From contig JAEWAY010000010.1 in assembly GCA_023391415.1 (NCBI GenBank), positions 1 to 64,000 on the forward strand: 64,000 nucleotides of DNA, written 5' to 3'. Position 1 is the stretch's first letter. Each line of letters begins with the position of its first letter. The translations under genes and the position numbers were made by a program. Of this stretch, positions 17,844 to 26,946 are shown one piece after another. Source of the DNA: Bacteroidota bacterium (GTDB taxonomy: Bacteria > Bacteroidota > Bacteroidia > Cytophagales > Cytophagaceae). The notes beneath the pieces were generated by a model that was not told the DNA's origin, searched no databases, and saw nothing but the letters and a program-made list of their open reading frames with translations.

Positions 17844-18365
17844 TTAATAATCAAGTGTCTCTAGCAGTTCGTGTAGTTTTTGTTTGGTCTTTACGGCAAA
17901 GTCAAAATAACCAGACTTCCATTTAAAAGCCGGGTCCCCCTCTTTCATTATTTCAATAAGCGTAGTAGCCTTAAACCAGGAGATTACATGAAACAAGGAG
18001 CCTTCCACCAAAAAAGGATTTTTATGGCTGACCATAAGGCCAAAAGCGATTTCATATTGAGAGACGACATTGTAATATAAATGCTTTTTACCTATACGCT
18101 TACCACTCAGATCGATGTCGATATACCCAAAAAAACTGTTGTCTTTAAAAATATAGTCTCCGATTTCGATATTATTGAAATGTATAGGAATATCGTTCCA
18201 GATCTTTTCAACAATCCTTCCGGCGGAGGTAAGCGTATCGTTATGAACAAAAGGATCAATTCCCTCGCCGGAAGCGATGGAAACCATGTACCTCCCTTCG
18301 ATACCGTAAGAATCATCCTGGAAAATTCCAGGTTTTACAATATTTCTGTACGAGACAAGTTCCAT
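17844..18365 (-). CDS. RAYT-like transposase-derived protein without HUH motif
   Basis: A 173-residue protein that follows the IS200-like/REP-associated tyrosine transposase (RAYT) fold order. GRYMVSIAS (normally GxYFVTI) is followed by SAGRIVEKIWNDIP (normally GxIVxxxWxxIP), then NIEIGDYIF and the site of the catalytic MPNHxHG motif, here KDNSFFG. The two metal-binding His are therefore absent. The terminal helix has GYFDFAV at the place of the RAYT catalytic Tyr segment (NYYEHII-like). It abuts the outer-membrane protein gene (stop and start codons touch), so it is embedded in an operon. Likely an exapted, catalytically dead HUH protein; the call rests on my motif alignment. Confidence 0.55.
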   Translation of the reverse strand: MELVSYRNIVKPGIFQDDSYGIEGRYMVSIASGEGIDPFVHNDTLTSAGRIVEKIWNDIPIHFNNIEIGDYIFKDNSFFGYIDIDLSGKRIGKKHLYYNVVSQYEIAFGLMVSHKNPFLVEGSLFHVISWFKATTLIEIMKEGDPAFKWKSGYFDFAVKTKQKLHELLETLDY

Positions 18366-19628
18366 CTAAAAACATTTATAAATTCCCAGAGACAACCCTT
18401 GTCCACCTGTTTTATTGGCGGCCACAAGAAGTCCCGCCGCGTTCAGATTTACATAGGCGAAAAACCGTTTTCCCACGCTAGCCGCGGCGCCGAGTTCCAG
18501 ATTCATTCGTCCAAAACCTCCATACATGAGAGCTCCCTGTATGTACAAATTATCACTAAGAGCGTATACCGGCTTCAAAAACACTCTCGGAATAGCTCCG
18601 AGACCGGTTATTATTTCCACTCCACCAATGAACATCAATGCTTCCGAGTGCTTGTATACGTATGTCAGTTTAATAAAGGTTGGCAATCTATACAAAAAAT
18701 TTTCCTCATATATATCCACACCCAGTTCTGACGCGAGACTGTCCGCGGAATATGAAGTGAGCAGGGTATCGCTGAAGCTAAATATATTCGGAATTTCCTT
18801 GCCCGCGTAGTTGACTCTCCCGTTCAGAGCGTAGGTCTTCATACTTCCCCATTGTACAAAACCCAGATCGGATACAGACAGCCCCAGTATCGACCGGCCT
18901 ATCTTGTAGTCAAAGCCCAGGAATGCAGATCCTCCCAATCCATTATTCCTGGCTACAAGTCCCGGAGAACCGGGCGCGATCCTGGCTTTCAGCTCTCCCT
19001 CCACTTCGATATAAGCTCCATACTGTTCCGTATAAAGGCTAAACTGATCGGTTTCCGCGTATCGGAAATTTCCTCCCCGTATAAGCGAAACACCAGCCCA
19101 CATCTTTAGCTTACTATCCAGAAGGCTTTTATTAAGTCCTACGGAAAAGGACTGATAGTCAAAAGAAGTAAACCTGAAAGGATCCAGTCCGGCTGTCGCG
19201 CCCGCGAAGGGCTTATTTCCCCTGAAGAAAAGTTTAAACAAATCTTTAGAAAAGACGGCTGAATTATGTTGTCTGGCGGACAAATCGGCTATAAATCTTG
19301 TGGACTCGTTGAGTGCCGCCGCGCCGGTCAGAGAAAGGCTGAGCTGATAAGCGTATCGGTTCGACCGGGCCAATCGCCCCTCTATATAATCCTTTTGTTC
19401 GTTGCCGATATAGTTGCCATTGAGAAAATCCAGAAAAAACCGATTGGTTATACCTGTCGCCATGAGGGAATACTCCCCTGTAAGAGCGGCGAATTCAGGC
19501 AGAGCGTTTTCATCCCGGACGCCGGCTCCAGGATTGTAATACCGGAGATAGTCTGTAAAAACCGGTTGAGCCCGGGCTTGAAAAAAGCCCGAGAAAACAA
19601 TAATTAATAATAGTAAAGCGCTCCTCAT
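18366..19628 (-). CDS. Outer-membrane beta-barrel protein (DUF5723-like)
   Basis: A 420-residue protein with a signal peptide (SALLLLIIVFSGFFQARA then QPVFTD). It is rich in amphipathic strands with glycines and aromatics and contains several barrel-like hairpins (LGFDYKIGRSILGLSVSDLG). It resembles the DUF5723/PorP-SprF-like envelope proteins of Bacteroidota. The start overlaps the upstream lipoprotein's stop by 4 nt, and the downstream RAYT-like gene follows immediately, so the three form a tight leftward unit. Function unknown; an outer-membrane role is inferred. Confidence 0.65.
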   Translation of the reverse strand: MRSALLLLIIVFSGFFQARAQPVFTDYLRYYNPGAGVRDENALPEFAALTGEYSLMATGITNRFFLDFLNGNYIGNEQKDYIEGRLARSNRYAYQLSLSLTGAAALNESTRFIADLSARQHNSAVFSKDLFKLFFRGNKPFAGATAGLDPFRFTSFDYQSFSVGLNKSLLDSKLKMWAGVSLIRGGNFRYAETDQFSLYTEQYGAYIEVEGELKARIAPGSPGLVARNNGLGGSAFLGFDYKIGRSILGLSVSDLGFVQWGSMKTYALNGRVNYAGKEIPNIFSFSDTLLTSYSADSLASELGVDIYEENFLYRLPTFIKLTYVYKHSEALMFIGGVEIITGLGAIPRVFLKPVYALSDNLYIQGALMYGGFGRMNLELGAAASVGKRFFAYVNLNAAGLLVAANKTGGQGLSLGIYKCF

Positions 19629-21691
19629 TTGTTCATCACTCTATATTCAAAATCCCCCACCAGAGTCAGATCGACCCGATAATCTTCATAAATCCGCACA
19701 TGACTATTTTCCGGCATTGTCCAGAAAGAAACTTCCAATACGATTTTAGCCGCCGACATGAGACTATTTAATCGGGTTATATCCATCGGAAAGGCGAGTC
19801 TGCTAAATTTCTTTTCCATTACTTTACCCGATACAGGGTCGATCGCGCCGGCTTTAATCTCTCGGCCGGAGACCAGACGATCGACCTCTTCTCCATCCTC
19901 CTTCAGAAAAATCAATTTCATCTCCGCGTCCAGCGGATAACCATTCCAGACGAGTAGCCCCAGTTCACCTTGTCCGATAGGCTCCTCTACTATGGACGCT
20001 GAAAAATCAATGGTATCCGTCAGCACAAATTTTTTGGCGGACAGATGAAGCGGCAATTCCATATTGACGAAGGCCCTGATCGTACTGGTATCGTAAGCGA
20101 AGCCAGTAAGGTCATAGTCGGACGCGCTTCTGTTAAGATAGATTTTGCCTTTATAGCCAATCTTATTTGGTTTCAGACTCAGCAATTCTTCCGGACCTGG
20201 ATTCGCGCCATCCGCGTGGATGGTCGTCATGACTGGACGTATCGGATTGGTCAGGGCTCTTTTTATCGTGCCATTGGCGACGTTATTGATCACCCGCATC
20301 GTCTGGTTATTGGAAGCCGTAAGCTGCTCGATTTCCAGATCCCCTTCCATACCCAGGCCATTGACAAAGTCTATGGACAGGTTGAGTTCGCTAAATGAAA
20401 CTTCTTCGATATTGAAATCGTCGAACAAGTCGAACGTTACTTCACCCGGACCAAATCCGATCGTATCTTTCCCAAGAAAACCTTCCACATAAGAGGGCTT
20501 TACCTCTTCAAAAGCCAGACTCACCGACACATAGTCGGAGCGGGAAAGCGTCACGGGAGTATTGCTCTCGTCAATGGACACTTTTACCAGGTTGTGAATC
20601 ACGTTGTAGGTATCTTTATTTTTGCCTGTCAGGTCAATCATGTAACCGGCAAAATCGTGCTCCAGGATTATTTCTCCCGGTTTCCCGCCACTCGCGGCGG
20701 GGATCTGGCCGGATAATTGAAATGGAATTCCATTTCGCGTCGCGGCGGGCACTTTAAAAAGATAATTAATGGCTACTCCGGCTGAATTTTGAGCCGAAAG
20801 CTTTATTTTTCCCTCTTTCAAGATCGTTTTGACCAAACGCGCCTCTCCCATTCCGTCAAGAGGACTATCCTCTTCCCAACTAATAAGATCCTGAGCCGGA
20901 AAAACGGTGGTGGCTTCGTCCACCGAAAGATCGTTTACCCGCAAACGTACCGTAAAAGCGCTGTTGGTATCGATCATGGGATAGCCACTCTGAATATCCA
21001 CTCTGGAAATATCGATATTGAGCGCCCCATATACCGTCTTGCCCGCCAGATCATATACAATCGGTCCATAAGTGGAACCCGCGGGAAGAGAGGCGATGGC
21101 GTCTTCGACAATAGGAGTATTATCGATCGCGTTGGCCAGACGCATCTCTAGATTGGTCAGACTAATAGGAAAATGATTGATAATTTCCATTGTAAGAGAT
21201 CCTTCCAGGATACGGGCCGCAACCAGAATATCACTAATATCGACGGAAAAAGCCTCCACCGACTGATTTGGAATGCGCGCCAGAAGCAAGTTTTGTCCAT
21301 GCCGATTCAGTATCTGCTGTCCCTCCGACTCTCCATTGGCGATCAACTGGCGAGCGAGATCCGCCAGCGTAATTCTGTACTCTACCATATCCGAATTAAT
21401 CTTGAGAGACTCTACCGTTTGCCTGCTGACAAAGGGTCGAATATCAAGATTGATCAGCGAGTCGAGCCCCTGAGCATATAATGGCTGGCTATAAATGACA
21501 CTCAGGCTATGATCAGCTTTTACCACATAGGCTGTGTCTGGCAAAAAATCCTTTATTGACATAGAGGTCTTTATTAAAGGCGCGAGTACTTCAGCGTCCC
21601 ATCGGGGCTGGGTCTTATCTTTTTTTTTGCAAGCCTGGCTCAAGCAAGCTATCGCCAAAACGATAATAAATAGTTGAATAAATCTGCTCAT
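19625..21691 (-). CDS. Large surface lipoprotein of unknown function
   Basis: A 688-residue lipoprotein: signal SRFIQLFIIVLAIACLSQAC with lipobox LSQAC, then a basic KKKDK stretch. The mature part is rich in beta strands and contains repeated domains (for example SLEMRLANAIDN and DLSVDEATTVFPAQDL) without recognisable catalytic motifs. I do not recognise the family with confidence. It is the first gene of the lipoprotein-barrel-RAYT unit, and its stop overlaps the barrel gene start, which suggests that lipoprotein and barrel work as an envelope pair. Confidence 0.7.
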   Translation of the reverse strand: MSRFIQLFIIVLAIACLSQACKKKDKTQPRWDAEVLAPLIKTSMSIKDFLPDTAYVVKADHSLSVIYSQPLYAQGLDSLINLDIRPFVSRQTVESLKINSDMVEYRITLADLARQLIANGESEGQQILNRHGQNLLLARIPNQSVEAFSVDISDILVAARILEGSLTMEIINHFPISLTNLEMRLANAIDNTPIVEDAIASLPAGSTYGPIVYDLAGKTVYGALNIDISRVDIQSGYPMIDTNSAFTVRLRVNDLSVDEATTVFPAQDLISWEEDSPLDGMGEARLVKTILKEGKIKLSAQNSAGVAINYLFKVPAATRNGIPFQLSGQIPAASGGKPGEIILEHDFAGYMIDLTGKNKDTYNVIHNLVKVSIDESNTPVTLSRSDYVSVSLAFEEVKPSYVEGFLGKDTIGFGPGEVTFDLFDDFNIEEVSFSELNLSIDFVNGLGMEGDLEIEQLTASNNQTMRVINNVANGTIKRALTNPIRPVMTTIHADGANPGPEELLSLKPNKIGYKGKIYLNRSASDYDLTGFAYDTSTIRAFVNMELPLHLSAKKFVLTDTIDFSASIVEEPIGQGELGLLVWNGYPLDAEMKLIFLKEDGEEVDRLVSGREIKAGAIDPVSGKVMEKKFSRLAFPMDITRLNSLMSAAKIVLEVSFWTMPENSHVRIYEDYRVDLTLVGDFEYRVMNK

Positions 21692-22096
21692 TCACCTTTG
21701 ATAAATGCAACAAATTAAGATTTGATTGAACATTTTCAAAGAAGACAGAAGGTTTTTATTGAAAAAATCGAAATATATAGTTTCTAATAATGTGAATTGA
21801 ACCTGCCATTGGAGCGCCTCGGTCTTTCAGCCACTCATACTGCCCGAACATTTTTCCGGCATGTGCGATCTGCCGATCACCCATATAAAACTGAAAAACT
21901 ATGCCTGAACACATGGATCCTGAAAAATGATCGCCCATCGCGAGGAAGCGAATCCATTCATAGAATTTACATAAAGAATCGGAAGGCGAAAAAAAGAACA
22001 GCGGCTATAATGATCCTAATTAATAAGGCGAGGGCTGATCGGAATATCCGGATCAGCCCTTTTTTCTGTTATTTCATTCTTATATAAGAAACAAGG
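21692..22096. other. Intergenic region with orphan rightward terminator
   Basis: No convincing reading frame on either strand. The stretch upstream of 22031 contains an imperfect promoter-like TTG/TAGTTTCT pair near 21759-21790, but this is weak. The strong terminator at 22031-22066 points right although no rightward gene precedes it, so a small RNA is possible. Confidence 0.4.
22031..22066 (+). terminator. Strong rightward terminator without an assigned gene
   Basis: AGGGCTGATC pairs perfectly with GATCAGCCCT, with a small inner GGA/TCC stem, followed by six T on the plus strand only. In htpG mRNA (opposite strand) the same sequence forms a hairpin without a U tract. Confidence 0.75.
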
Positions 22097-23926
22097 TTAG
22101 ACGCTTTCCAACTCCACGCTTCTCTTTATAAAGTTGGTCAGGTCTTTTCCTTTAAGCATCCCCTGGGAAAGAAGCGCGAGATCGTACGCCTGTTTCGCCA
22201 GTTTTTCACTCGCGGAAGCATCCACCGCGTCGGCGATCTTTCGGATCATCGGGTGATTGCTATTGACTACCACCTGATACTCTTCTCCTAGATTGGCCAT
22301 AAAAGGCATCCCGCCACCCGCCATGGACATATCCTTCATCCGTCTGATAAATTCCGGGAAGTTGATGGAAACAGGCAATTCATCAACCGGAAGCGCTTCA
22401 AGATTCAATTTAGTCTTCTCATTGCCGATAGCCTTTTCAAACACCTGTTTTACTTTACCCTGCTGATCTTCGCTCAATACACTTTCCATCTTCTCATCCT
22501 TGTCGATCAACTTGTCGATACGGTCCGCATCTACGCGCTTGAGTGAGAATTTTTCGATCTTACGCTCCAACAAATTAATAAAATGGCTATCAATAAGCGC
22601 GTTGTCGAGCAACAATACGTCATACCCCCGGTTTTTCGCGGATTGGATATAGGTGTCCTGCTTTCCGGAATCGCTCGTATATAGAGCTATCAGATTACCA
22701 TCTTTATCCGTCTGCAAGGTTTTTATCCGCTCTTTGTATTCCTCTATGGTCGAAAACTCATCTTCGGTATTTTTAAGCAGACAGAAGTTGATCGCCTTGT
22801 CGTAAAACTTGTCATCGCTGATCATGCCATATTTTATAAACAAGCTGATGTCATCCCACTTCTCCTCAAAAGATTTTCTGTCCTTATTAAAGAGCTCGGA
22901 TAGCTTATCGGCGACTTTTTTGGTAATATGGCTATTGATTTTCTTTACATTTCCGTCCGCCTGGAGAAAACTTCTGGACACATTGAGCGGAATATCCGGA
23001 GAATCGATTATTCCCTGAAGCAGCATCAGGAATTCAGGGACCACGTCCTTTACCTCGTCGGTAATAAATACCTGACGGGAATATAGCTGTATCTTGTCAC
23101 GGTTTACCTCGATTTCGCCTTTTATTTTGGGGAAATACAATATACCGGTCAACTCAAAGGGATAATCAACATTGAGGTGAATCCAGAAAAGCGGGTCGCT
23201 GGCGAAAGGATATAATTCCTTATAAAAACTCAGATAGTCTTCGTCTTTCAGCTCAGAAGGCGATTTTGTCCATATCGGAGCCGTGTTGTTGACGACATTT
23301 CCTTCAAACTCGATCTCGACTGGCAAAAATTTGCAGTACTTGCTGAGAATGGAGCTCAGACGCCCAGGCTCCAGAAACTCTTCGGAGTCTTCCGCTATAT
23401 GAAGGATCACATCGGTACCGCGCTCGTCGCGGGTCGCGGCCGTAATCTGAAACTCGGTAGAGCCGTCGCACTCCCAACGGGCGGCCTCCGCGCCCTCCTG
23501 GTAGGAACGGGTGATAATCTCCACATTTTTGGCAACCATGAAAGACGAATAAAATCCAAGGCCAAAATTTCCTATAATCTGCTTATCATCACCCTTATCC
23601 TTATATTTTTCTACAAATTCGGCCGCTCCGGAAAAAGCGATCTGATTGATGTATTTCTTTATTTCTTCCGCGGTCATGCCCAATCCCTGATCACTGATTG
23701 TAATCGTTTTGGCGTCCTTATCGACAGCTACTTTCACTTTCAGGTCGCCCAACTCGCCTTTGAACTCTCCCAATGAAGAAAGACGCTTTAGTTTTTGAGT
23801 GGCGTCTACCGCGTTTGAAACCAGCTCTCTCAGAAAAATCTCATGATCAGAATAAAGAAATTTCTTGATAATCGGGAAAATGTTTTCGGTATGAATCGAA
23901 ATTGTTCCTTTTTCTTCCGTAACCAT
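22097..23926 (-). CDS. htpG: Molecular chaperone HtpG (Hsp90)
   Basis: Bacterial Hsp90, an ATP-driven homodimeric cytoplasmic chaperone. The 609-residue protein has the GHKL ATPase domain, with FLRELVSNAVDATQKL (ATP-hydrolysing Glu within RELVSNA), DQGLGMT and GNFGLGFYSSFMVA. The middle domain contains SRSFLQADGNVKKI, and the C-terminal dimerisation part begins near residue 500. Length is usual for the bacterial family. It is followed by the orphan hairpin region and preceded by the acetyltransferase gene on the same strand. Confidence 0.97.
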   Translation of the reverse strand: MVTEEKGTISIHTENIFPIIKKFLYSDHEIFLRELVSNAVDATQKLKRLSSLGEFKGELGDLKVKVAVDKDAKTITISDQGLGMTAEEIKKYINQIAFSGAAEFVEKYKDKGDDKQIIGNFGLGFYSSFMVAKNVEIITRSYQEGAEAARWECDGSTEFQITAATRDERGTDVILHIAEDSEEFLEPGRLSSILSKYCKFLPVEIEFEGNVVNNTAPIWTKSPSELKDEDYLSFYKELYPFASDPLFWIHLNVDYPFELTGILYFPKIKGEIEVNRDKIQLYSRQVFITDEVKDVVPEFLMLLQGIIDSPDIPLNVSRSFLQADGNVKKINSHITKKVADKLSELFNKDRKSFEEKWDDISLFIKYGMISDDKFYDKAINFCLLKNTEDEFSTIEEYKERIKTLQTDKDGNLIALYTSDSGKQDTYIQSAKNRGYDVLLLDNALIDSHFINLLERKIEKFSLKRVDADRIDKLIDKDEKMESVLSEDQQGKVKQVFEKAIGNEKTKLNLEALPVDELPVSINFPEFIRRMKDMSMAGGGMPFMANLGEEYQVVVNSNHPMIRKIADAVDASASEKLAKQAYDLALLSQGMLKGKDLTNFIKRSVELESV

Positions 23927-24031
23927 TTTTATCTAATTTTTTGATTGTACGAATTGATCCGAATGCCGAAAGTATCAAGGATCATTCCACAACCCTCATT
24001 CCTGCCAGGATGACAGAGGCGAACGTCCTTC

Positions 24032-24050
24032 AACTGGCAAAACGCCAGTT
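24032..24050. repeat. Small inverted repeat between maa-like gene and htpG
   Basis: AACTGGC and GCCAGTT form a perfect 7-bp inverted repeat with a 5-nt AAAAC centre, about 105 nt ahead of htpG on the template side. It could be an operator or a weak stem-loop at the end of the acetyltransferase gene; no T run follows. Confidence 0.35.
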
Positions 24051-24059
24051 CCATAATCC

Positions 24060-24629
24060 TCAACCCTCCTGCTTCAGATTCCGGATTACACGACATGGAT
24101 TGCCCGCGGCGAATACGTCGGGGGGAATATCCCGGGTTACTACGCTCCCCGCGCCTATCACCGACCGATCACCAATTGTAACACCCGGACAAAGCACCGC
24201 TCCTCCACCTATCCATACATCCGATCCAATACTTACCGGAGCCCCGTTTTCCAGCCCCTGGCTACGAAGTTCATGATCCATAGGGTGCAAAGCTGTGTAG
24301 ATCTGGACAGCGGGACCAAACAGACAGCGGTCTCCGATGGTTACTCCGCACACATCCAGTATGACACAATTGAAGTTGAAGTATACATCGTCCCCCAACT
24401 GAATATTATATCCATAATCACAATAAAAAGGAGGCTGAATCATCAGGGCTTTTCCATGGGACGCGAACAGCCTGCTATATAGAGGTGTCAGGCGCTCCAG
24501 AGTTAAACTTGCGGAGGAATTTATCCGATCCAGCAACTGGCGTGCCTGTTCCCTTTCATCTACCAGTTCCTTGTCAAAGGCCAGGTACAATTCTCCAGCT
24601 ACCATTTTTTCCTTTTCCGACTTATTCAT
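24060..24629 (-). CDS. Maltose O-acetyltransferase-like hexapeptide protein
   Basis: A 189-residue sugar O-acetyltransferase of the left-handed beta-helix class (Maa/LacA). The N-terminal Mac domain begins EKEKMVAGELYLAFD. Hexapeptide turns run through residues 70-185. The catalytic His lies in YTALHPMDHELR (about 116), with GSDVWIGGGAVLCPGVTIG and GAGSVVTRDIP following, as in the family. It transfers acetyl from acetyl-CoA to a sugar hydroxyl. I chose the ATG at 24629, since the upstream in-frame start is TTG. Confidence 0.9.
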   Translation of the reverse strand: MNKSEKEKMVAGELYLAFDKELVDEREQARQLLDRINSSASLTLERLTPLYSRLFASHGKALMIQPPFYCDYGYNIQLGDDVYFNFNCVILDVCGVTIGDRCLFGPAVQIYTALHPMDHELRSQGLENGAPVSIGSDVWIGGGAVLCPGVTIGDRSVIGAGSVVTRDIPPDVFAAGNPCRVIRNLKQEG

Positions 24630-24674
24630 TATGGTCTGAGCTCGTTTAGTTCCCAATTATAAGGAATAAACTCC

Positions 24675-25061
24675 TTATTTGTTTCTGTCGATACAAGGAG
24701 AGAAACCAAAAGTCAACAATCCACTCAACCCGTAACATAAAAGATCATAGTAGTCAGCTACATATTCCGGAGACCGGAGGGGAAGAAGAAACTCATACAC
24801 GACTCCTACAAACAGGGTAAAAAAGATAATTCTGGCTTTGCCGTAGCGGAGACTCCTGTTACCGCTTATCAAGCGCTCCAGACTAATGGCAGCGGCGATA
24901 AAAACAGGAATACAGATCAAATCATTGAGGTAGGAATGTACAAACAAGAAACTCCAGCCAAGCCAGGCGGTGATTTTTACAAAAACAAAAAGCGCCAGGC
25001 AAGTATACGGCAAGCCTCCCCTCCAAGGCTCGATCAGCCAACGATAATCGTGGCGAGCCAT
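24675..25061 (-). CDS. Small multi-span membrane protein
   Basis: A 128-residue integral membrane protein with four hydrophobic segments (about 15-35, 40-60, 72-92, 105-120) joined by short charged loops. I do not recognise the family; similar proteins in this phylum are sometimes labelled magnesium-citrate transporter, which I cannot support. Its start overlaps the upstream zinc-ribbon membrane gene by 28 nt, so the two are probably expressed together and may interact. Confidence 0.6.
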   Translation of the reverse strand: MARHDYRWLIEPWRGGLPYTCLALFVFVKITAWLGWSFLFVHSYLNDLICIPVFIAAAISLERLISGNRSLRYGKARIIFFTLFVGVVYEFLLPLRSPEYVADYYDLLCYGLSGLLTFGFSPCIDRNK

Positions 25062-25330
25062 ACAAGAAACGAAGCGATACCAAAGAAAAGTAATTGCCCA
25101 CCCTGAACAATTCTTTTCAATATTACCAGGAGAAAGGGATCATCGTCGCCGATAGAAATCAGCCTCAAGCGCATGGAATGCGCGTCTTCGCTCTCTTCAC
25201 TTTTTCGCTGGAACTCGACAAGCTCTCGAGGCGAAAGCGGGTCTCCGCAATTGGGACAACATTCATGTATATCACGCCTCCATTGGACCCACTCAGTACA
25301 GGAAGGACATTTTTTCAAAGAAGCGCTCAT
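25034..25330 (-). CDS. Zinc-ribbon protein with C-terminal membrane span
   Basis: A 98-residue protein. The N-terminal part has a treble-clef or zinc-ribbon pattern (KKCPSCTEWV ... CCPNCGDPLS) with two CxxC pairs about 15 residues apart. A charged linker follows, then a single membrane helix near 75-97 (LLFFGIASFLVWLATII). It overlaps the membrane protein gene at its 3' end. It is probably a membrane-anchored zinc-binding accessory; the function is unknown. Confidence 0.65.
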   Translation of the reverse strand: MSASLKKCPSCTEWVQWRRDIHECCPNCGDPLSPRELVEFQRKSEESEDAHSMRLRLISIGDDDPFLLVILKRIVQGGQLLFFGIASFLVWLATIIVG

Positions 25331-25748
25331 AGGATGGAGAGGGTTTGTATAACAATAAATATCACCGACATGAAATTATCATGTGGCGAAATTAAAAACA
25401 AAAAAAGGGCGATCTTTATTCCAAGCGAATTTCCATATCGTAATGCTTTCATTATGTATATATTACATAATAATAACTAAGCCTTGGATATGGATTTTCA
25501 TGTGAGAGTCCCGGAAGCGGATCATTCCAATCGTCAATCTACCAAATCGGAATATTATTCATAAGATCAGCCGATGGACATAAAACCTAAAACAACATTC
25601 ACCGCGTATGCCATAAACAAAAAACGCCCCGCAGGGGGTTTTCCTTTTTGCAAGACTTATTATTTGCCGATATTGGACCAAGCTGGAAGACTAATGGCGA
25701 AAAGCCAAAAGCTTCTTCAACAACCATAAATAAGCCAACCCAGTCAAT
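25331..25748. other. Intergenic region before the MFS gene
   Basis: AT-rich, with an imperfect hairpin around 25620-25645 (CCCC-GCA-GGGG flanked by A and T runs, best T run on the minus strand) and a possible small reading frame (25574-25729). Nothing else is recognised. Confidence 0.4.
25574..25729 (+). CDS. Possible small protein upstream of MFS transporter
   Basis: A 51-codon frame from the ATG at 25574 that ends 19 nt before the MFS start. The predicted peptide (MDIKPKTTFTAYAINKK..., ending AKSQKLLQQP) has mixed composition without low complexity, which is compatible with a real short gene. However, an imperfect terminator-like hairpin overlaps it, and I recognise no family. It may instead be a translated leader or chance frame. 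Confidence 0.25.
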   Translation: MDIKPKTTFTAYAINKKRPAGGFPFCKTYYLPILDQAGRLMAKSQKLLQQP

Positions 25749-26936
25749 ATGTCCCATACCACTTCCTTTTGGACCATCGCGACGCTGCTAGCGGCCAGCA
25801 GCCTTACAATCATGTCCAGCGCCACTATAGCTCCTTCACTACCCCAAATAAGCGAAGTATTCGTCGACGCGCCTTACTCCGATATTCTTACCAGACTTAT
25901 CCTGACCATACCCGGACTAACTATCGCCATATGCGCTCCCTTCATGGGATATCTTATAGACCGGGCGGGTCGCAAAAACTTTATCATTGGAGGACTTATC
26001 TTATATGGGCTTACTGGTTCCTCCGGACTTTATTTACATTCACTATCCTGGTTGCTGGCCAGCAGGGCGCTGCTCGGACTGGCCGTAGCCGCGATCATGA
26101 CTTCTTGCACCACCTTGATCGGAGATTACTTCATAGGAGAGGGACGAAACCGGATTATCGGCATGCAGAGCTCCGCCATGGCCCTGGGAGGCGTACTATT
26201 TATCATCTCGGGCGGATTGCTGGCGGATTATTCCTGGCGGGGACCTTTTAGTTTATATCTTTTCGCGTGGATTCTTATAATTCCCGCGCTAGTTTTTATT
26301 TATGAGCCTCCAAAACCGGAAAAGCCAGATCAAACTCCCGACTCCGGCACTCCCGGACATTTGGCGTTATTCAGCGTTATTCTTATTCATCTTACCGGCT
26401 TTGCCGGCATGGTCCTTTTTTATCTGGTACCTGTACAAATCCCATTTTTATTGAAAGAATTTGAAACTGTAAGCAACGTGAAAGTCGGACTAGCCATCGC
26501 GTCCTCCACGCTGGTCGGAGCCATCGTATCCAGTTTTTATCAGAAAATCCGGGGGCGTTTCTTATTTCCAACCATTTATTCATTTACATTTTGTCTTATG
26601 GCGGCGGGCTTCTTATTGATCGGCGTTTCAAACAATTATCCGACCGCCATAGCCGGACTACTGATCAATGGTTTAGGCATGGGAATGATGATGCCCAACG
26701 GAAACAGTTGGATCATGGCGATCAGTCCGGCCCATACACGGGGCCGCGTGGTAGGCACCCTTACCACCGCCGTATTTCTCGGACAATTTTGTTCTCCGAT
26801 AATTTCGCAACCATTGACAAGCAAAACAGGTATTAATAATACGTTTCTTTTGTGCGGCTACGCGGCGCTCGCGATCGGCGTATTGTTCGCGATCGGAGCT
26901 CGGCGCTTACATAGGGTCTCGATAAAAACCAATTAA
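25749..26936 (+). CDS. Major facilitator superfamily transporter
   Basis: A 395-residue protein with 12 hydrophobic segments. The loop between helices 2 and 3 has GYLIDRAGRKNFIIGG (about 68-83), the MFS motif A (GxLxDRxGRR). The pattern resembles drug:H+ antiporter families, but the substrate is not predictable. The ATG at 25749 follows a region without a clear promoter. It is followed 10 nt later by the NAD(P)-binding gene, so the two probably form an operon. Confidence 0.88.
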   Translation: MSHTTSFWTIATLLAASSLTIMSSATIAPSLPQISEVFVDAPYSDILTRLILTIPGLTIAICAPFMGYLIDRAGRKNFIIGGLILYGLTGSSGLYLHSLSWLLASRALLGLAVAAIMTSCTTLIGDYFIGEGRNRIIGMQSSAMALGGVLFIISGGLLADYSWRGPFSLYLFAWILIIPALVFIYEPPKPEKPDQTPDSGTPGHLALFSVILIHLTGFAGMVLFYLVPVQIPFLLKEFETVSNVKVGLAIASSTLVGAIVSSFYQKIRGRFLFPTIYSFTFCLMAAGFLLIGVSNNYPTAIAGLLINGLGMGMMMPNGNSWIMAISPAHTRGRVVGTLTTAVFLGQFCSPIISQPLTSKTGINNTFLLCGYAALAIGVLFAIGARRLHRVSIKTN

Positions 26937-26946
26937 TTTTGCATAG

